From: Deinococcus roseus | GTDB lineage: Bacteria; Deinococcota; Deinococci; Deinococcales; Deinococcaceae | Direction of reading: 5' to 3' | Assembly: GCF_014646895.1 (NCBI RefSeq) | Contig: NZ_BMOD01000013.1 | Coordinates: forward strand, 62,001-126,000 | DNA: 64,000 bases | Shown: piece by piece, positions 1-9,428 of the stretch | Layout of the letters: every line of letters begins with the position of its first letter | How positions within the stretch are numbered: the first letter of the stretch is position 1 | Program-made: the position numbers and the translations under genes | Notes under the pieces: model-generated | What the model was told of the DNA's origin: nothing | Database searches by the model: none | Seen by the model: only the letters and a program-made list of their open reading frames with translations

Positions 1-1
1 G

Positions 2-3000
2 CAAAATGCCCTGCAGAAGGGCAACGGTCAGCAACTCTACATGGCCCTGATGGTGGTGGGCTTCAGAGATGCCCGTGAAGTGCTGCGTCTGGGCCAGGAC
101 CTGCTGCAGGATCCCGATGTGGAAAGGCGTTACGCTGCTGCACAGGTGATGCAGAGCACAGGCCTGCCCGAATTCGCAGAACACCTTTTGACCCTGATGC
201 GGGACAGCGACCTCCGGGTGGCCTCGCTGGGCATTTCCCAGCAGTTTGCCCGCCAGGAGACCCCAGAAGCCCTTTTCATGGAACTGGTGAACCTCGGGGA
301 AAAGCTGCCCAAAGAAGGAAAACTGGAGCCGCTGGTGTGGCCCTGGCTGGGCTGGATTTCTCCACGCAGTGCAGTGTTCAATCTGTTGCCGCAAGCCCTG
401 GGCCAGCGCCCGAAGTCTGATCTGCTGCCTTACTTTGCCAGCATGGGTTCGTGGCAGCATGGTCAGGTGCTGCGGGATCTGGGCAAATCCAGACTGCAAG
501 CAGGCCCCCTCAGGGAACATCTGGTGCAATCGCTGGGACACACCGACGAGCACATTCGGCGGTGCGCCTTTGAAGCCCTGGAAAAACAGAGCCTGTTTGA
601 AGAAGAAATTCAGTCCCTGGAAAATTTGTTCTCCCGCAAAGGTGCAGATGTGCGGCAGAAAGCCAGCCAGTTGCTGCTGAAACAGCCCACCTCTGGACAG
701 GTGGCCTCGGTCAGGCGGCTGACCACCCAGAAGAAAACCGATGTGCGGCTGGCCGGGCTGGACCTACTGGGTCAAATGGTCAAAGAAAAATCCAGTGAAC
801 CGGAAGTGCAGGGCGTGCTGGGTGAAGTGCTGGAGACCTTTGCTCCCAAAAATGCCAACGAAGCCCAGCTTTATGAAGGATTGCGTCTGCCAGATGAGCA
901 ACTGACCCTGCAAAACGGTCTGGGGTTGTTCGATCCGCAGCAGCTTTCCAGGTTCACCCTTCCCCAATTTGTGCAGCGCAATTACCAGCGTCTGGAAATG
1001 GTGCAGTGGCTGAAAGAACTGGACCGTCTGATCTTTTCCCATGCAGACACCGAAATTCACCTGAAAATACACAACGGAGAAATGCAGACTTTCCTGCTGG
1101 GAAACCTCATTGAGCACCCCCACAGTTACCGTCTGGACCAGCAGGAAACCTTCCCACTGGCAGAGGTGTGGCAGAAGTGGTGGGCCGCCCGTCCCGATCC
1201 ACAACCCCACGATCTGGAGCAACTGAAATGGATCCAGGAGGTGAAAACCAGACAGCGTTTCGGGGAAGAGGCCAGACATGTCCTGCTGCCAGACCTCAAA
1301 CTGCCTGCGCTGAAGTCCCAGAACCTGATTCTGGAAATCCTGGAGTTCCTGAAAGGTGAAACCCTTCCTGCAGAGGCTGTGGATTTCCTGCTGGACCTGC
1401 AAGAAAGTGAACTCAGTTTGCTGGATCCCCTGCTGGTGCCCAAAAAAGAAACCTACGGCGGCCTGCAGGATCCCAGGCCTTATTCCAGGGAGCTTTACCT
1501 GCTGCACCAGAACCCAACCCCGGACCAGGTGAAGCGCCTGTGGAACCTGGAGCTGTACAGCAACCGTGGTTTTGCCCACCTGCCAAAACTCCGGCCTGAG
1601 CTTCCCCTGGTGCTGAAAGCCTGGGAGCATGGCTTTGCTTCTGAACACGATGTGCTGGACCACCTGATCGGACCCAGGGAAGACAACAACCAGTACGGCT
1701 GGAACCCCGGTTTCCGTGACCTTGCCGCCCTGACCGCCAGAAACTTCAAAGACCAGCCTGCCCCTGAGCTTCTGGAACTCGTGGAACGCATCCGAAGCCG
1801 GATTCTGCAAATCGAATTGCATCGGGCAGATTTGCCCACCGCTGCCAGTTTGCCCGCCAGTCAATTGCGCTCGGTGCAGGGCATGGACCTGACCCTGAAG
1901 TTGCTGAAAGGTCTGGGCAAGGAAACCATGACCCGTGGCCACGTGCAGAACACCGAAAGCAAAACCGCGGTGTACAGCCACCTGATCCGGGTGTCTTTCC
2001 CGGCACCCCAGGACACCCCAGAAGGGTTTTCTGCGCTGGCAAAAGAACAGGGCCTGAGTGACAGCCGATTGCTGGAACTGGCGGTTTATGCCCCACAGTG
2101 GGCCGATCTGGTGGAAAAACACCTGGGCTGGACGGGCCTGACGGCGGCCATTTACTGGCTGCATGCCCACACCAGAGACACCGGATACTTTGTGGACCAG
2201 CAGGTGCGGGAAGTGTGGGAGGCCGAAATTGCAGAGCGCACCCCCCTCTCTGCCCAGGACCTGCTGGATGGCGCGGTGGATGTGCAGTGGTTCAAAGCCA
2301 TGATTGCTGCGCTGGGAGAAAACCATTTTGCAGAGCTGCTGAAAGCCTCCCGGTACCTGTCCAGCACCGGAGCCCAGAAACGGGCAGAGCTTTACGCCAG
2401 AGCCATTCTGGGTCAGGCAGATGAACGCGAAATGGTCCAGAGCATCAAGACCAAACGCCACCAGGACAGCGTGCGGGCACTGGGACTTTTGCCTGCACAG
2501 CAAGAAGGGGTGGTGCTGCAGCGCTACCGCATCCTGCAGGCTTTCCTGAAAGAGAGCAAGCAATTCGGGGCCATGAAACAGGCCAGTGAACAGCTCGCTT
2601 CCCGCATCGGGCTGCACAACCTGGCCAGAAGTGCAGGTTTTGCCGACCCCGAGCGCCTGATGTGGCAGATGGAAACGCTGGAGGTGCAAAACCTCAACGG
2701 TCAGCAGGTCACCCTGGACACAGTGACCCTCACCCTCAGGGTGGATGAAGAAGGCACCCCCCACATTGACATCCAGAAGGCCGGGAAACCCCTCAAGAAC
2801 ATTCCTCCGGCCCTGCGTAAAAACCCTGAAGTGGTGGAATTGCTGCAAAGCAAGCAACATCTGGAGCAGCAGAAATCCCGCATGCGGGAGGCCTTCGAGC
2901 AGGCCATGGTGCGCGGGGACCACTTTTCTTTGAAAGAAGTGCAGACGCTGTTCACCCATCCGGTGGTCCGGCCCATGCTGCAAAACCTGCTGTGGGTGCA

Positions 3001-3877
3001 GGGCGAGCAGAAGCTGGGTTTCTCAGATGGCAGCGTCCTGAACACCCTGGATGGCAGTTCCCCCCTCACCGACGAAGGGTACCGCATTGCCCATGCCCAT
3101 GACCTGCTCACCTCGGGTCAGTGGCGGGAATGGCAGCAGCACTGCTTTGAAAAGCAGATCCAGCAGCCTTTCAAGCAGATCTTCCGGGAATACTACCTGC
3201 CCACCGCGCAGGAACTGGAAGGAACCAGCAGCAAACGTTACGAGGGTCAGCAACTCAATCCCAGACAGGCCCTGGCCCTTTTGAAGACCCGCAACTGGGT
3301 CACGGTGCCTGAAGAAGGGGCCAGAAAAACCTTCCACAGTGAGGGGCTGAACGTGTGGCTTTACTTCCAGGAAGGCTTTTACACGCCTCTGGACATTGAA
3401 GGGCTCACGGTTTCACAGGTGGTCTTCACCGAACGGGGCAAGTGGGAACCCCTGCCCATTTCCAGCGTCCCACCACGCATTTTCAGCGAAGTCATGCGGG
3501 ATGTGGATTTGATTGTCAGTGTGGCACATGTGGGTGGCGTGGACCCCGAAGCCAGCCAATCCACCGTGGAGATGCGCAGTCGCCTGATCCAGGAAACCCT
3601 CAGGCTGCTGAAGATCGACAATGTGCAACTGAAAGCAGTCCACGCCCTGATTCAGGGACATCACGCAGATTACTCGGTGCATCTGGGCTCAGGCACCGTG
3701 CACCGCCACCCAGGAGGAGCCCTCTGCATCCTTCCGGTGCATTCCCAGCACCGCGGACGCATTTTCCTGCCCTTTGCAGACAACGACCCCAAAACCGCCG
3801 AGGTGATCTCCAAGGTGCTGCTGCTGGCAAAAGACCGCCAGATTCAGGATCCCAGCATTCTGGAACAGCTCACCTGA
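2..3877 (+). CDS. HEAT-repeat / DUF4132 domain protein, 5' end outside the window
   Basis: The reading frame is open to the left edge of the window and has coding-type codons before the first ATG (position 41). No ribosome binding site precedes that ATG, so the true start lies upstream and the gene is partial. The first several hundred visible residues form repeated helical pairs of the HEAT type. The C-terminal third resembles DUF4132, with a histidine-led helix (AHDLLTSGQW) followed by a QPFKQIFREYY segment, and ends in the DUF7737-like tail usually found after it. Proteins of this family are large, cytoplasmic and poorly characterised, so no reaction is assigned. The gene ends 32 bp before a very strong palindromic terminator. 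The domain call is fairly secure; the function is unknown. Confidence 0.8.
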   Translation, partial: QNALQKGNGQQLYMALMVVGFRDAREVLRLGQDLLQDPDVERRYAAAQVMQSTGLPEFAEHLLTLMRDSDLRVASLGISQQFARQETPEALFMELVNLGEKLPKEGKLEPLVWPWLGWISPRSAVFNLLPQALGQRPKSDLLPYFASMGSWQHGQVLRDLGKSRLQAGPLREHLVQSLGHTDEHIRRCAFEALEKQSLFEEEIQSLENLFSRKGADVRQKASQLLLKQPTSGQVASVRRLTTQKKTDVRLAGLDLLGQMVKEKSSEPEVQGVLGEVLETFAPKNANEAQLYEGLRLPDEQLTLQNGLGLFDPQQLSRFTLPQFVQRNYQRLEMVQWLKELDRLIFSHADTEIHLKIHNGEMQTFLLGNLIEHPHSYRLDQQETFPLAEVWQKWWAARPDPQPHDLEQLKWIQEVKTRQRFGEEARHVLLPDLKLPALKSQNLILEILEFLKGETLPAEAVDFLLDLQESELSLLDPLLVPKKETYGGLQDPRPYSRELYLLHQNPTPDQVKRLWNLELYSNRGFAHLPKLRPELPLVLKAWEHGFASEHDVLDHLIGPREDNNQYGWNPGFRDLAALTARNFKDQPAPELLELVERIRSRILQIELHRADLPTAASLPASQLRSVQGMDLTLKLLKGLGKETMTRGHVQNTESKTAVYSHLIRVSFPAPQDTPEGFSALAKEQGLSDSRLLELAVYAPQWADLVEKHLGWTGLTAAIYWLHAHTRDTGYFVDQQVREVWEAEIAERTPLSAQDLLDGAVDVQWFKAMIAALGENHFAELLKASRYLSSTGAQKRAELYARAILGQADEREMVQSIKTKRHQDSVRALGLLPAQQEGVVLQRYRILQAFLKESKQFGAMKQASEQLASRIGLHNLARSAGFADPERLMWQMETLEVQNLNGQQVTLDTVTLTLRVDEEGTPHIDIQKAGKPLKNIPPALRKNPEVVELLQSKQHLEQQKSRMREAFEQAMVRGDHFSLKEVQTLFTHPVVRPMLQNLLWVQGEQKLGFSDGSVLNTLDGSSPLTDEGYRIAHAHDLLTSGQWREWQQHCFEKQIQQPFKQIFREYYLPTAQELEGTSSKRYEGQQLNPRQALALLKTRNWVTVPEEGARKTFHSEGLNVWLYFQEGFYTPLDIEGLTVSQVVFTERGKWEPLPISSVPPRIFSEVMRDVDLIVSVAHVGGVDPEASQSTVEMRSRLIQETLRLLKIDNVQLKAVHALIQGHHADYSVHLGSGTVHRHPGGALCILPVHSQHRGRIFLPFADNDPKTAEVISKVLLLAKDRQIQDPSILEQLT

Positions 3878-3909
3878 GACAGCAGACCCCAAAAAAAACA
3901 AAAAAAACA

Positions 3910-3965
3910 AAAACCAGCCCATAAAAAGACCACAGCATGCTGTGGTCTTTTTATGGGCTGGTTTT
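3910..3965. terminator. Bidirectional terminator, 28-bp perfect palindrome
   Basis: The two arms are exact complements over 28 bp around the centre GCATGC. The inner core GACCACAGCA is followed by a T-run on each strand, so it can stop transcription in both directions. It lies just past the stop codon of the DUF4132 gene. Confidence 0.9.
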
Positions 3966-4055
3966 CATTCCGCTGTCTTCCCGCTGTCTTCCCTCAGGCC
4001 TGGGCAGCCTGGGACCTCAGTGAGACCGTCCAGCGGGCAGGTTTCAGTTTGCGCC

Positions 4056-4166
4056 ATGACCTTGAAGCTGAACGGTTCGGCCAGCGCCAATGGCAAGGCT
4101 TATGCACTGGTGGTCAGCGATGCCATCACCAACACCTACCAGGGTGACACCAGAACCGACCAGACG
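4056..4166 (+). pseudogene. Possible gene remnant, fragment of an Ig-like or exported protein
   Basis: A short stretch beginning MTLKLNGSASANGKAYAL reads like the C-terminal beta strands of an exported or adhesin-type protein. It has no ribosome binding site and no stop codon of its own; the frame runs on antisense into the neighbouring VOC gene. It may be a decayed fragment left after a rearrangement. Chance coding similarity cannot be excluded. Confidence 0.2.
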
Positions 4167-4167
4167 A

Positions 4168-4194
4168 AACAACCCGGTTGCTCCGGGCTGTTTT
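4168..4194 (-). terminator. Terminator of the VOC-family gene
   Basis: On the minus strand the arms AACAGCCCGG and CCGGGTTGTT pair with one G-U wobble around a four-base loop, followed by a T-rich tail. It sits about 15 bp past the stop codon of the gene at 4209. Confidence 0.7.
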
Positions 4195-4208
4195 GCTGTT
4201 TGGCTGTC

Positions 4209-4676
4209 TTAACCGTTCTGCAGGGCCTGCCAGTCTTCCAGAGAAATGACCCCCACATCGGGTCGGGCCTTCCCTTCCAGCATGGTGATGAATTCCAGAG
4301 AGTGCCCGTCCGGGTCGCGGAAATACAGGGCCAGGGCGGGCATCCAGCCGAAGACCATCGGGCGGTCTGTGCCGTCACCCAGGAAGTTGTAGCCCTGCAG
4401 GCCTTTGTCTTTCAGGTATGAGGCGGCTTTCTCCAGCCCTTCCAGGGTGGAACGGAAAGCGAAATGCTGCCTTGCCACTTCTGCAGGAGGGGTTTCCCAC
4501 AAACCCAGCATGGACTCTCCCCTCCCTCCCATCCAGTAAAACGCGATGCGACGCTGTTCTTCCAGGTGGGCCAGCTCCAGACCCAGCACCTCTCCGTAAA
4601 ACTGCATGGAGGTTTCCAGCTGGCTGACGTTGATGTGGGTTTCAAACAGACCTGTGATGATGGGATGCCGGGTCAT
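4209..4676 (-). CDS. VOC-superfamily (glyoxalase/dioxygenase-fold) protein
   Basis: The protein has about 155 residues and the paired beta-alpha-beta-beta-beta modules of the vicinal oxygen chelate fold. The N-terminal part carries a metal-ligand type motif (FETHINV), and the C-terminal module carries the typical FRDPDGHSLEF segment. VOC proteins include glyoxalases, dioxygenases and antibiotic-resistance proteins; nothing here fixes the substrate. The start at 4676 was chosen because a GGAGG sequence lies upstream at good spacing. An ATG 23 codons further upstream would add a low-complexity tail without a ribosome binding site. The gene is monocistronic and has its own terminator. Confidence 0.8.
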   Translation of the reverse strand: MTRHPIITGLFETHINVSQLETSMQFYGEVLGLELAHLEEQRRIAFYWMGGRGESMLGLWETPPAEVARQHFAFRSTLEGLEKAASYLKDKGLQGYNFLGDGTDRPMVFGWMPALALYFRDPDGHSLEFITMLEGKARPDVGVISLEDWQALQNG

Positions 4677-5184
4677 GGGTGCCTCCGTTGGGTTTTCACC
4701 AAGATAGCATGAGGCAGAAAGCAGAGGGCCACCTTCTGGCTCCATCTCACAGACAGCAAAAGGGAGAGGATCTGCAGGTTTTGATCACACCTGCAACCTT
4801 TCATCCGTCTTCGCATGTCATTTCAGTCAGGGATGTTCAAAATTTGTTCAGTATTGTTCCAAAAACAATTTTACTCCAATAGCCACCCTATGGAGTGGAT
4901 TCAGTATGCGGTCCGCAAAATAGACATGCCCTGGAGGCTATTTCAAGAGATTTTTCCCGAAGATCCTGAACAAAACGCAAATGTTCCCAAATTGTTCTTC
5001 ATTCTTCAAGCTTCCAGCCGGTCCTCAGGGAATAGACAAACAGGCCTCACATGTGCAACACTATGAACAACATCTGAACACACAAAAGTCCGCTCTCAGA
5101 CTTGCAGGACGCTGCTCAACTTGTGACCATCGACACCAAGCGGCGTCTGACCTGCTGCCTTGCACCTTCTTCTCAGGAGCCATC
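4677..5184. other. Intergenic region, no gene seen
   Basis: This 508-bp gap between the divergent VOC and SRPBCC genes is AT-richer than its surroundings, especially around 4830-4990. All short reading frames look non-coding. It presumably holds the two divergent promoters, but no clear -35/-10 pair stood out. Confidence 0.4.
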
Positions 5185-5655
5185 ATGCACATCACCACCC
5201 TCAAAGCAGGCGTCCCCTTCAACCGCGAAACCCTCTGGTCTCTGCTCGCCCAGGTCAAACACTGGGCCACCTGGGACCCCGACATTGAGGATGTCAAAAT
5301 GACTGGTCCTTTCAAGCAGGGGGCAAAGGGCAGCATCCTCTTCAAAGATGGCAGCAAGCAGAATTTCTGCATCGTGAAACTTCAGCCCCTGGAAAGCCTG
5401 GTGCTCTCTGTGACCTACCAGCATGGCACTGAATTGCTGGTCAAATGGGACCTTTCTGTGCAGGACAGCCTCACGGTGGTTGAGCAGGATGTGACCCTGT
5501 CTGGAGCTGTTCTCAGCAAAATGCTGGTGCGAAACCACAAAGACCAGCTGAAAAACCGGGCCGCCGTGCGCATGCGAAAAATGTTTGATGTTGCTCAGGG
5601 CACCCAGCCCCAGCGCCAGGGGCCTCTGTCAGGCAGGTCCCAGCCGACCAATTGA
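5185..5655 (+). CDS. SRPBCC-fold (polyketide cyclase/START-like) protein
   Basis: The protein has about 156 residues. It opens with the strand-helix pattern typical of SRPBCC proteins, including a WATWDPDIEDV motif after the first helix, then a run of beta strands and a long C-terminal helix (residues about 110-135). The family binds hydrophobic ligands in a deep cavity; some members are cyclases or stress proteins. The start at 5185 has AGGAGC just upstream. Longer frames starting upstream have no ribosome binding site and non-coding composition. There is no signal peptide, so it is cytoplasmic. No partner is evident. Confidence 0.7.
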   Translation: MHITTLKAGVPFNRETLWSLLAQVKHWATWDPDIEDVKMTGPFKQGAKGSILFKDGSKQNFCIVKLQPLESLVLSVTYQHGTELLVKWDLSVQDSLTVVEQDVTLSGAVLSKMLVRNHKDQLKNRAAVRMRKMFDVAQGTQPQRQGPLSGRSQPTN

Positions 5656-5697
5656 CCCCTGCAGATTGAACTCAGGCAACTGCAGCAACGGGCCAGC

Positions 5698-6621
5698 TCA
5701 CAGCCTGTTCAGCAGCAAGAAATCCAGCTGACTCTGGGTGTGGGCTGCAGCTCCGATCAGAGCAGCGTTTTCCATCAGGTGGCTGGCATACAGTTTGACT
5801 TTTGAAGGCACCTGACGGGTCAATTGAGGAGAAAAGCAGCCCCAGGCCCGTGAGATCCCCCCTCCGAACACCACAGCATCCGGCGAGAAACGCTGCACCC
5901 ATTCGGAGACAATGCTGCCCAGGTGGGTGCCGAATTGACGGAAGACCTGCTGGGCAGCATCGTCTCCCTGTTCGGCGCGGCGGGCGATTTCAGCAGGGCT
6001 GATGCGCTCTCCGCCCCAGCGCCAGTAATCGGCCTTGAGCCTGCCCGTGGACACGTAATCTTCTGCGGTGGCGTCCAGGTAGGGTTCCCAGCCAATCTGG
6101 CCTTCGCGGGCAATGCCCATTCCACCCGCCAGCACATGGCGGTCGATCACAAAACCGCTGCCCAGTCCGGTGCCCAGTGTGATGCCCAGCACCCGACCAT
6201 CTCGCTTTGCAAAACCCGCAACTGCTTCCCCAAGCGTGAAGGCTGCAGCATCGTTGAGGTAATGCAGCGGTAAATCTGCCAGGGGAGTGCCTGCCCAGCG
6301 TTGACGCAATTCCTCCGTCACTTGCACACCGTTCAGGGAACGAAATTTTCCCGTAAAGCGGGCTTCTGAAGTCTGGTAATCAAAAGGCCCCGGCATGCCC
6401 ACCCCGATGCCCTGCACCTGCAAATTGCAGTGTTGCCAGGCTTGCACTGCCACCTGCGCCCAGGCGTCCAGCAGCCGATCTGCAGCGTGGTCTTCGTGCA
6501 ACTCAAACCGCACCGGAGGGGTGAGCAGCACAGAGCCATGGGGTGCCTGCACCACACTGGCGGTCACGTGGCTTCCGCCCACATCCAGGCTGAGGGTGGG
6601 CTGACAGAAGAAGTTTGTCAC
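5698..6621 (-). CDS. ROK-family sugar kinase, last gene of the mannan importer operon
   Basis: This 307-residue protein has the N-terminal phosphate-binding loop of ROK kinases (LSLDVGGSHVTAS) and the second ATP-site segments ITLGTGLGSGFVI and VVFGGGIS. ROK kinases phosphorylate glucose, mannose, fructose or amino sugars with ATP. Next to mannosidase genes a mannokinase role is the natural inference. The usual ROK zinc motif (CxCGxxGC) is missing; the matching stretch reads IGWEPYLDATAEDYVS. It starts with GTG and overlaps the GH125 stop codon by 4 bp, so the two are probably translationally coupled. It is the fifth and last gene of the operon that begins near 11288. Confidence 0.85.
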   Translation of the reverse strand: MTNFFCQPTLSLDVGGSHVTASVVQAPHGSVLLTPPVRFELHEDHAADRLLDAWAQVAVQAWQHCNLQVQGIGVGMPGPFDYQTSEARFTGKFRSLNGVQVTEELRQRWAGTPLADLPLHYLNDAAAFTLGEAVAGFAKRDGRVLGITLGTGLGSGFVIDRHVLAGGMGIAREGQIGWEPYLDATAEDYVSTGRLKADYWRWGGERISPAEIARRAEQGDDAAQQVFRQFGTHLGSIVSEWVQRFSPDAVVFGGGISRAWGCFSPQLTRQVPSKVKLYASHLMENAALIGAAAHTQSQLDFLLLNRL

Positions 6622-7967
6622 AGGTGGTCCTTTCTGCTGCCCGCTGTTTGCAGGGCGCTCTGGGCATACAGGTCTGTAGGCACCTCGTCCCAGTCTCCAA
6701 GCTGCAGGGATTTCAGCACGAAATCTGCGAACAGGCTGTTGGCCCAGGCAAACCAGGGGCGGGTGAAATGGTGGGGGTCTTCGGGGTGCACACCCTCATG
6801 CATGAATCCGGTGCCTGCAGTGGTGCTGACCAGTTGCCGGATCAAAGCCAGGCGTTCCTGGCGGTCCAGTGAGGTCAGACCCTGCATGCTTAGTGCAATG
6901 GGCCAGACCAGACCTCCGGGGGTGTGGGGGCTGCCAATCCCCTGCAAGAAACGCCCCTGAAAATAAAACGGGTTGTGCTTGCTGAGGATGAAACGGCGGG
7001 TGTTCAGGTAGATGGGATCGTCCGCAGGGCAGTATCCCAGGTAGGGCAGGGACAGCAAACTGGGCACGTTGGCATCGTCCATGAAAAGCTGGTTTCCCAG
7101 ACCATCTGCCTCGTAAGCGTAGATTTTGCCAAATTCAGGGTGCTGGAAGGTGCCGTACTCACGGATGCCTTGCTGAATGTCATGCATCAGGCTGCGGGCC
7201 TCAAAGGCCAGATTTTCGTCCTGGTAGACCTCCTCTGCCCACTGCACCACCTGCCCCAGAGACACCCAGGCAAACATGTTGGCCGGAATCAGGTAATGGT
7301 GGGTGCAGGCATCGTCGCTGGGACGGAACCCCGACCAGACCATGCCCGTGTAGGCGGTGGGGCTTCCCAGGCCTTCCCTTTCCAGCGTGTCTGAGGGGAG
7401 CAAGGGATCGGGGCGCTCGAAACGGTAAGGGGACTCCTCTTCGTGGTGCTGCTCGGTGCGCATGGTGTGCAAAACCACATCCAGCATCTGGCGGAAATCG
7501 CCCAGCAGCACAGAACGGTCTCCGGTGAGGGTCCAGTACTGGTGGGCCAGCCGGATGGGGTAGCACAGGGAATCCAGCTCGAATTTGCGTTCCCACACCC
7601 ATGGGCTGGGTTCAGGACGGTCCTGTTTGTGACCGGGGCCACTGGGGTTCTGGTTGAAGGCATTGGCGTAGGGGTCCAGCAGCAAGCATTGCGCCTGCCG
7701 AACGATCAGGCCCCGGATGATCTCGCGGATCTGGGGATGGTCCTGCACCAGGGGCAAATACGGGCTGACCTGGGCGGCAGAATCCCTGAGCCACATGGCG
7801 GGAATGTCTCCGGTGATCACAAAGGTGCTGCCATCTGCACAGCTCTGGATGGTGGTGTCGAAGGTGTTGGGGTAGCAGTTCTGGAAAGCTTCGGCCACCT
7901 GGGGGTGGGAGGTGAGCTGTCCGGTCACCTCACGGATCACGGCTTGCAGGACTGGGTGGTGGGACAT
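6618..7967 (-). CDS. GH125 exo-alpha-1,6-mannosidase
   Basis: The 449-residue protein shows the hallmark GH125 segments: GDIPAMWLRDSAAQV near residue 50-65, WVWERKFELDSLCYP near 125, and HEGVHPEDPHHFTRPWFAW near the C-terminus. GH125 enzymes are inverting exo-acting alpha-1,6-mannosidases that release mannose from alpha-mannan or N-glycan fragments. There is no signal peptide, so it should act in the cytoplasm on imported manno-oligosaccharides. It lies directly after the solute-binding-protein gene of a CUT1 importer and overlaps the downstream ROK kinase. With the two GH76 genes nearby it completes a pathway for the alpha-1,6-mannan backbone. The family call is confident; the exact chain-length preference is unknown. 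Confidence 0.92.
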   Translation of the reverse strand: MSHHPVLQAVIREVTGQLTSHPQVAEAFQNCYPNTFDTTIQSCADGSTFVITGDIPAMWLRDSAAQVSPYLPLVQDHPQIREIIRGLIVRQAQCLLLDPYANAFNQNPSGPGHKQDRPEPSPWVWERKFELDSLCYPIRLAHQYWTLTGDRSVLLGDFRQMLDVVLHTMRTEQHHEEESPYRFERPDPLLPSDTLEREGLGSPTAYTGMVWSGFRPSDDACTHHYLIPANMFAWVSLGQVVQWAEEVYQDENLAFEARSLMHDIQQGIREYGTFQHPEFGKIYAYEADGLGNQLFMDDANVPSLLSLPYLGYCPADDPIYLNTRRFILSKHNPFYFQGRFLQGIGSPHTPGGLVWPIALSMQGLTSLDRQERLALIRQLVSTTAGTGFMHEGVHPEDPHHFTRPWFAWANSLFADFVLKSLQLGDWDEVPTDLYAQSALQTAGSRKDHL

Positions 7968-8003
7968 GGTGGGTTCCTCGCTTTGCAGGGCAGTGAAAAT
8001 GGA

Positions 8004-8032
8004 GGGGGCTGGCTGTCAGGTGGCCAGCCCCC
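8004..8032 (-). terminator. Intercistronic stem-loop after the solute-binding-protein gene
   Basis: The arms GGGGGCTGGC and GCCAGCCCCC form a 10-bp stem with a 9-base loop, placed between the binding-protein stop codon and the GH125 ribosome binding site. The T-run after it is weak. It may act as a partial terminator or an RNA-stabilising barrier, which would leave more binding protein than enzyme. Confidence 0.65.
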
Positions 8033-8040
8033 TGCAAGGG

Positions 8041-9321
8041 TCAGTGGCTCTTCTGAATGAGGGTGTTGATGTCTGCGGCCATTTTGTCCAGACCGTTCTG
8101 GATGTCCACATTGCCAGAGATGATGTCGTTGTAGACGGCCCCGATCACGTCGTTGGCCTTGCCGGACCATGCCGGAGCCAGGAAGCGCACCCCGACCTTG
8201 CTCTGGGCACGGACCATCGCATCCACCGAACTGGCCAGGGAGGACACCCCAGCAGCTTTGAGTTTGTCGTAGTAGGGCTTGGAGGCCGGAACGTAGGCGG
8301 CAGGGGCCACAGGCGCATCAACAAGCACTTTTTCCCAGGCTTTGGTGTCCAGGTACTTGAGCACCTTCCAGACGGCATCGGGGTTCTTGATGTAACTGGG
8401 ACTGGCGATGCCCACTGCGTCCAGAATGTGCACCTTGTTCTTCACGATGGGCATGGGCGCAAAGCCCCATTTGAAATTGGGTTTGCTGTCCAGGAAACCG
8501 GATGCCAGCCACTGTCCTGCGCCCAGCATGGGAATCTTGCCAGACAGGAACACCTCGGTCATGCCATCTGATGGGTAGGTGCGGGGCGTCACGATGCCGT
8601 CTTTGATGGCGGCAGACCACATTTTTGCCCCTTCCACCATCTGCGGGGTGATGGTGACTTTGCTGGTGTTCAGGATGCGGTCTGCCAGGGCCACCCCTCC
8701 TGCAGAAAGGGAATACTGGCTGAGGGTTTCAATGCCGTTCAACGGTCCGTACACCCCGTAACGCACGGTGCGGTTGCCGTCCTTGACGGTCAGTTTGCGG
8801 GCGGCATCGAAGAACTCCCTGTAGGTCCAGTTGGCTTTTGGCAGCGGCACTCCGGCCTGTTTGAAGAGGTCTGCATTGTAGAAGTAACCGTAGGTGTTCA
8901 TCAGGCTGGGAAGGCCATAAAGTTTGCCGTCCAGCTTGTAATTGTCAATGGAGCCAGGGGCAAAACGGGCCATCAGGGCTTTCTCTTTGGCAGCGTATTT
9001 GCTCCAGTCGAAGAGGATCCCCTGACGGGCGTAATCCAGCACCTGATCGTTCCCGACCCAGAACAGATCCGGGAGTTTTTTGGCCTGGATCAGACCGTTG
9101 CGGGCCTGGTCGTAGCCCCCTGCGGGCACATTGACCAGTTCCACATCAATGTCTGGGTTCTGTTTTTCAAAGTCTGACAGGGCATTCATGATGCTCTGAT
9201 TGGTGCTGTTGCCTTCCCAGGTCATGATGGTGACCTTTGTTTTGCTCTGGGCAAATGCGCTGGTGGTCAGCAAAACAAGGGTGAGGGCAGAAAGGGCTTG
9301 CAGGGTGCGGGGGGTTTTCAT
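8041..9321 (-). CDS. CUT1 ABC transporter solute-binding protein (manno-oligosaccharides inferred)
   Basis: The 426-residue protein begins with a Sec signal peptide cleaved near residues 24-25 (TSAFAQ). It follows the pattern of family 1 extracellular sugar-binding proteins: early VTIMTWEG strand, DFEKQNPDIDVELV helix-strand, and KLPDLFWVGND ligand-site region. It captures a sugar ligand outside the membrane and delivers it to the two permeases encoded just upstream. The neighbouring GH125 and GH76 genes point to alpha-1,6-manno-oligosaccharides. An AAAGGAGAG ribosome binding site precedes the ATG. No ATPase gene lies in the operon; CUT1 systems often share an MsmX/UgpC-type ATPase encoded elsewhere. 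Confidence 0.9.
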   Translation of the reverse strand: MKTPRTLQALSALTLVLLTTSAFAQSKTKVTIMTWEGNSTNQSIMNALSDFEKQNPDIDVELVNVPAGGYDQARNGLIQAKKLPDLFWVGNDQVLDYARQGILFDWSKYAAKEKALMARFAPGSIDNYKLDGKLYGLPSLMNTYGYFYNADLFKQAGVPLPKANWTYREFFDAARKLTVKDGNRTVRYGVYGPLNGIETLSQYSLSAGGVALADRILNTSKVTITPQMVEGAKMWSAAIKDGIVTPRTYPSDGMTEVFLSGKIPMLGAGQWLASGFLDSKPNFKWGFAPMPIVKNKVHILDAVGIASPSYIKNPDAVWKVLKYLDTKAWEKVLVDAPVAPAAYVPASKPYYDKLKAAGVSSLASSVDAMVRAQSKVGVRFLAPAWSGKANDVIGAVYNDIISGNVDIQNGLDKMAADINTLIQKSH

Positions 9322-9428
9322 GGTTTCTCTCCTTTAAAGAGGGGCATGTGAGGGGGTGAATTGGGCCGTAAGGGTCCCATCCTGCAGATTCAGCAGGAAC
9401 ATCAGGGGATGGAAAGTTTTGTCAGCGC

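Noticed and set aside
764..2983. Long minus-strand reading frame opposite the DUF4132 gene
   Set aside because: It is a compositional shadow of the plus-strand gene: no ribosome binding site, histidine/glutamine-rich low-complexity product and no recognisable domain.
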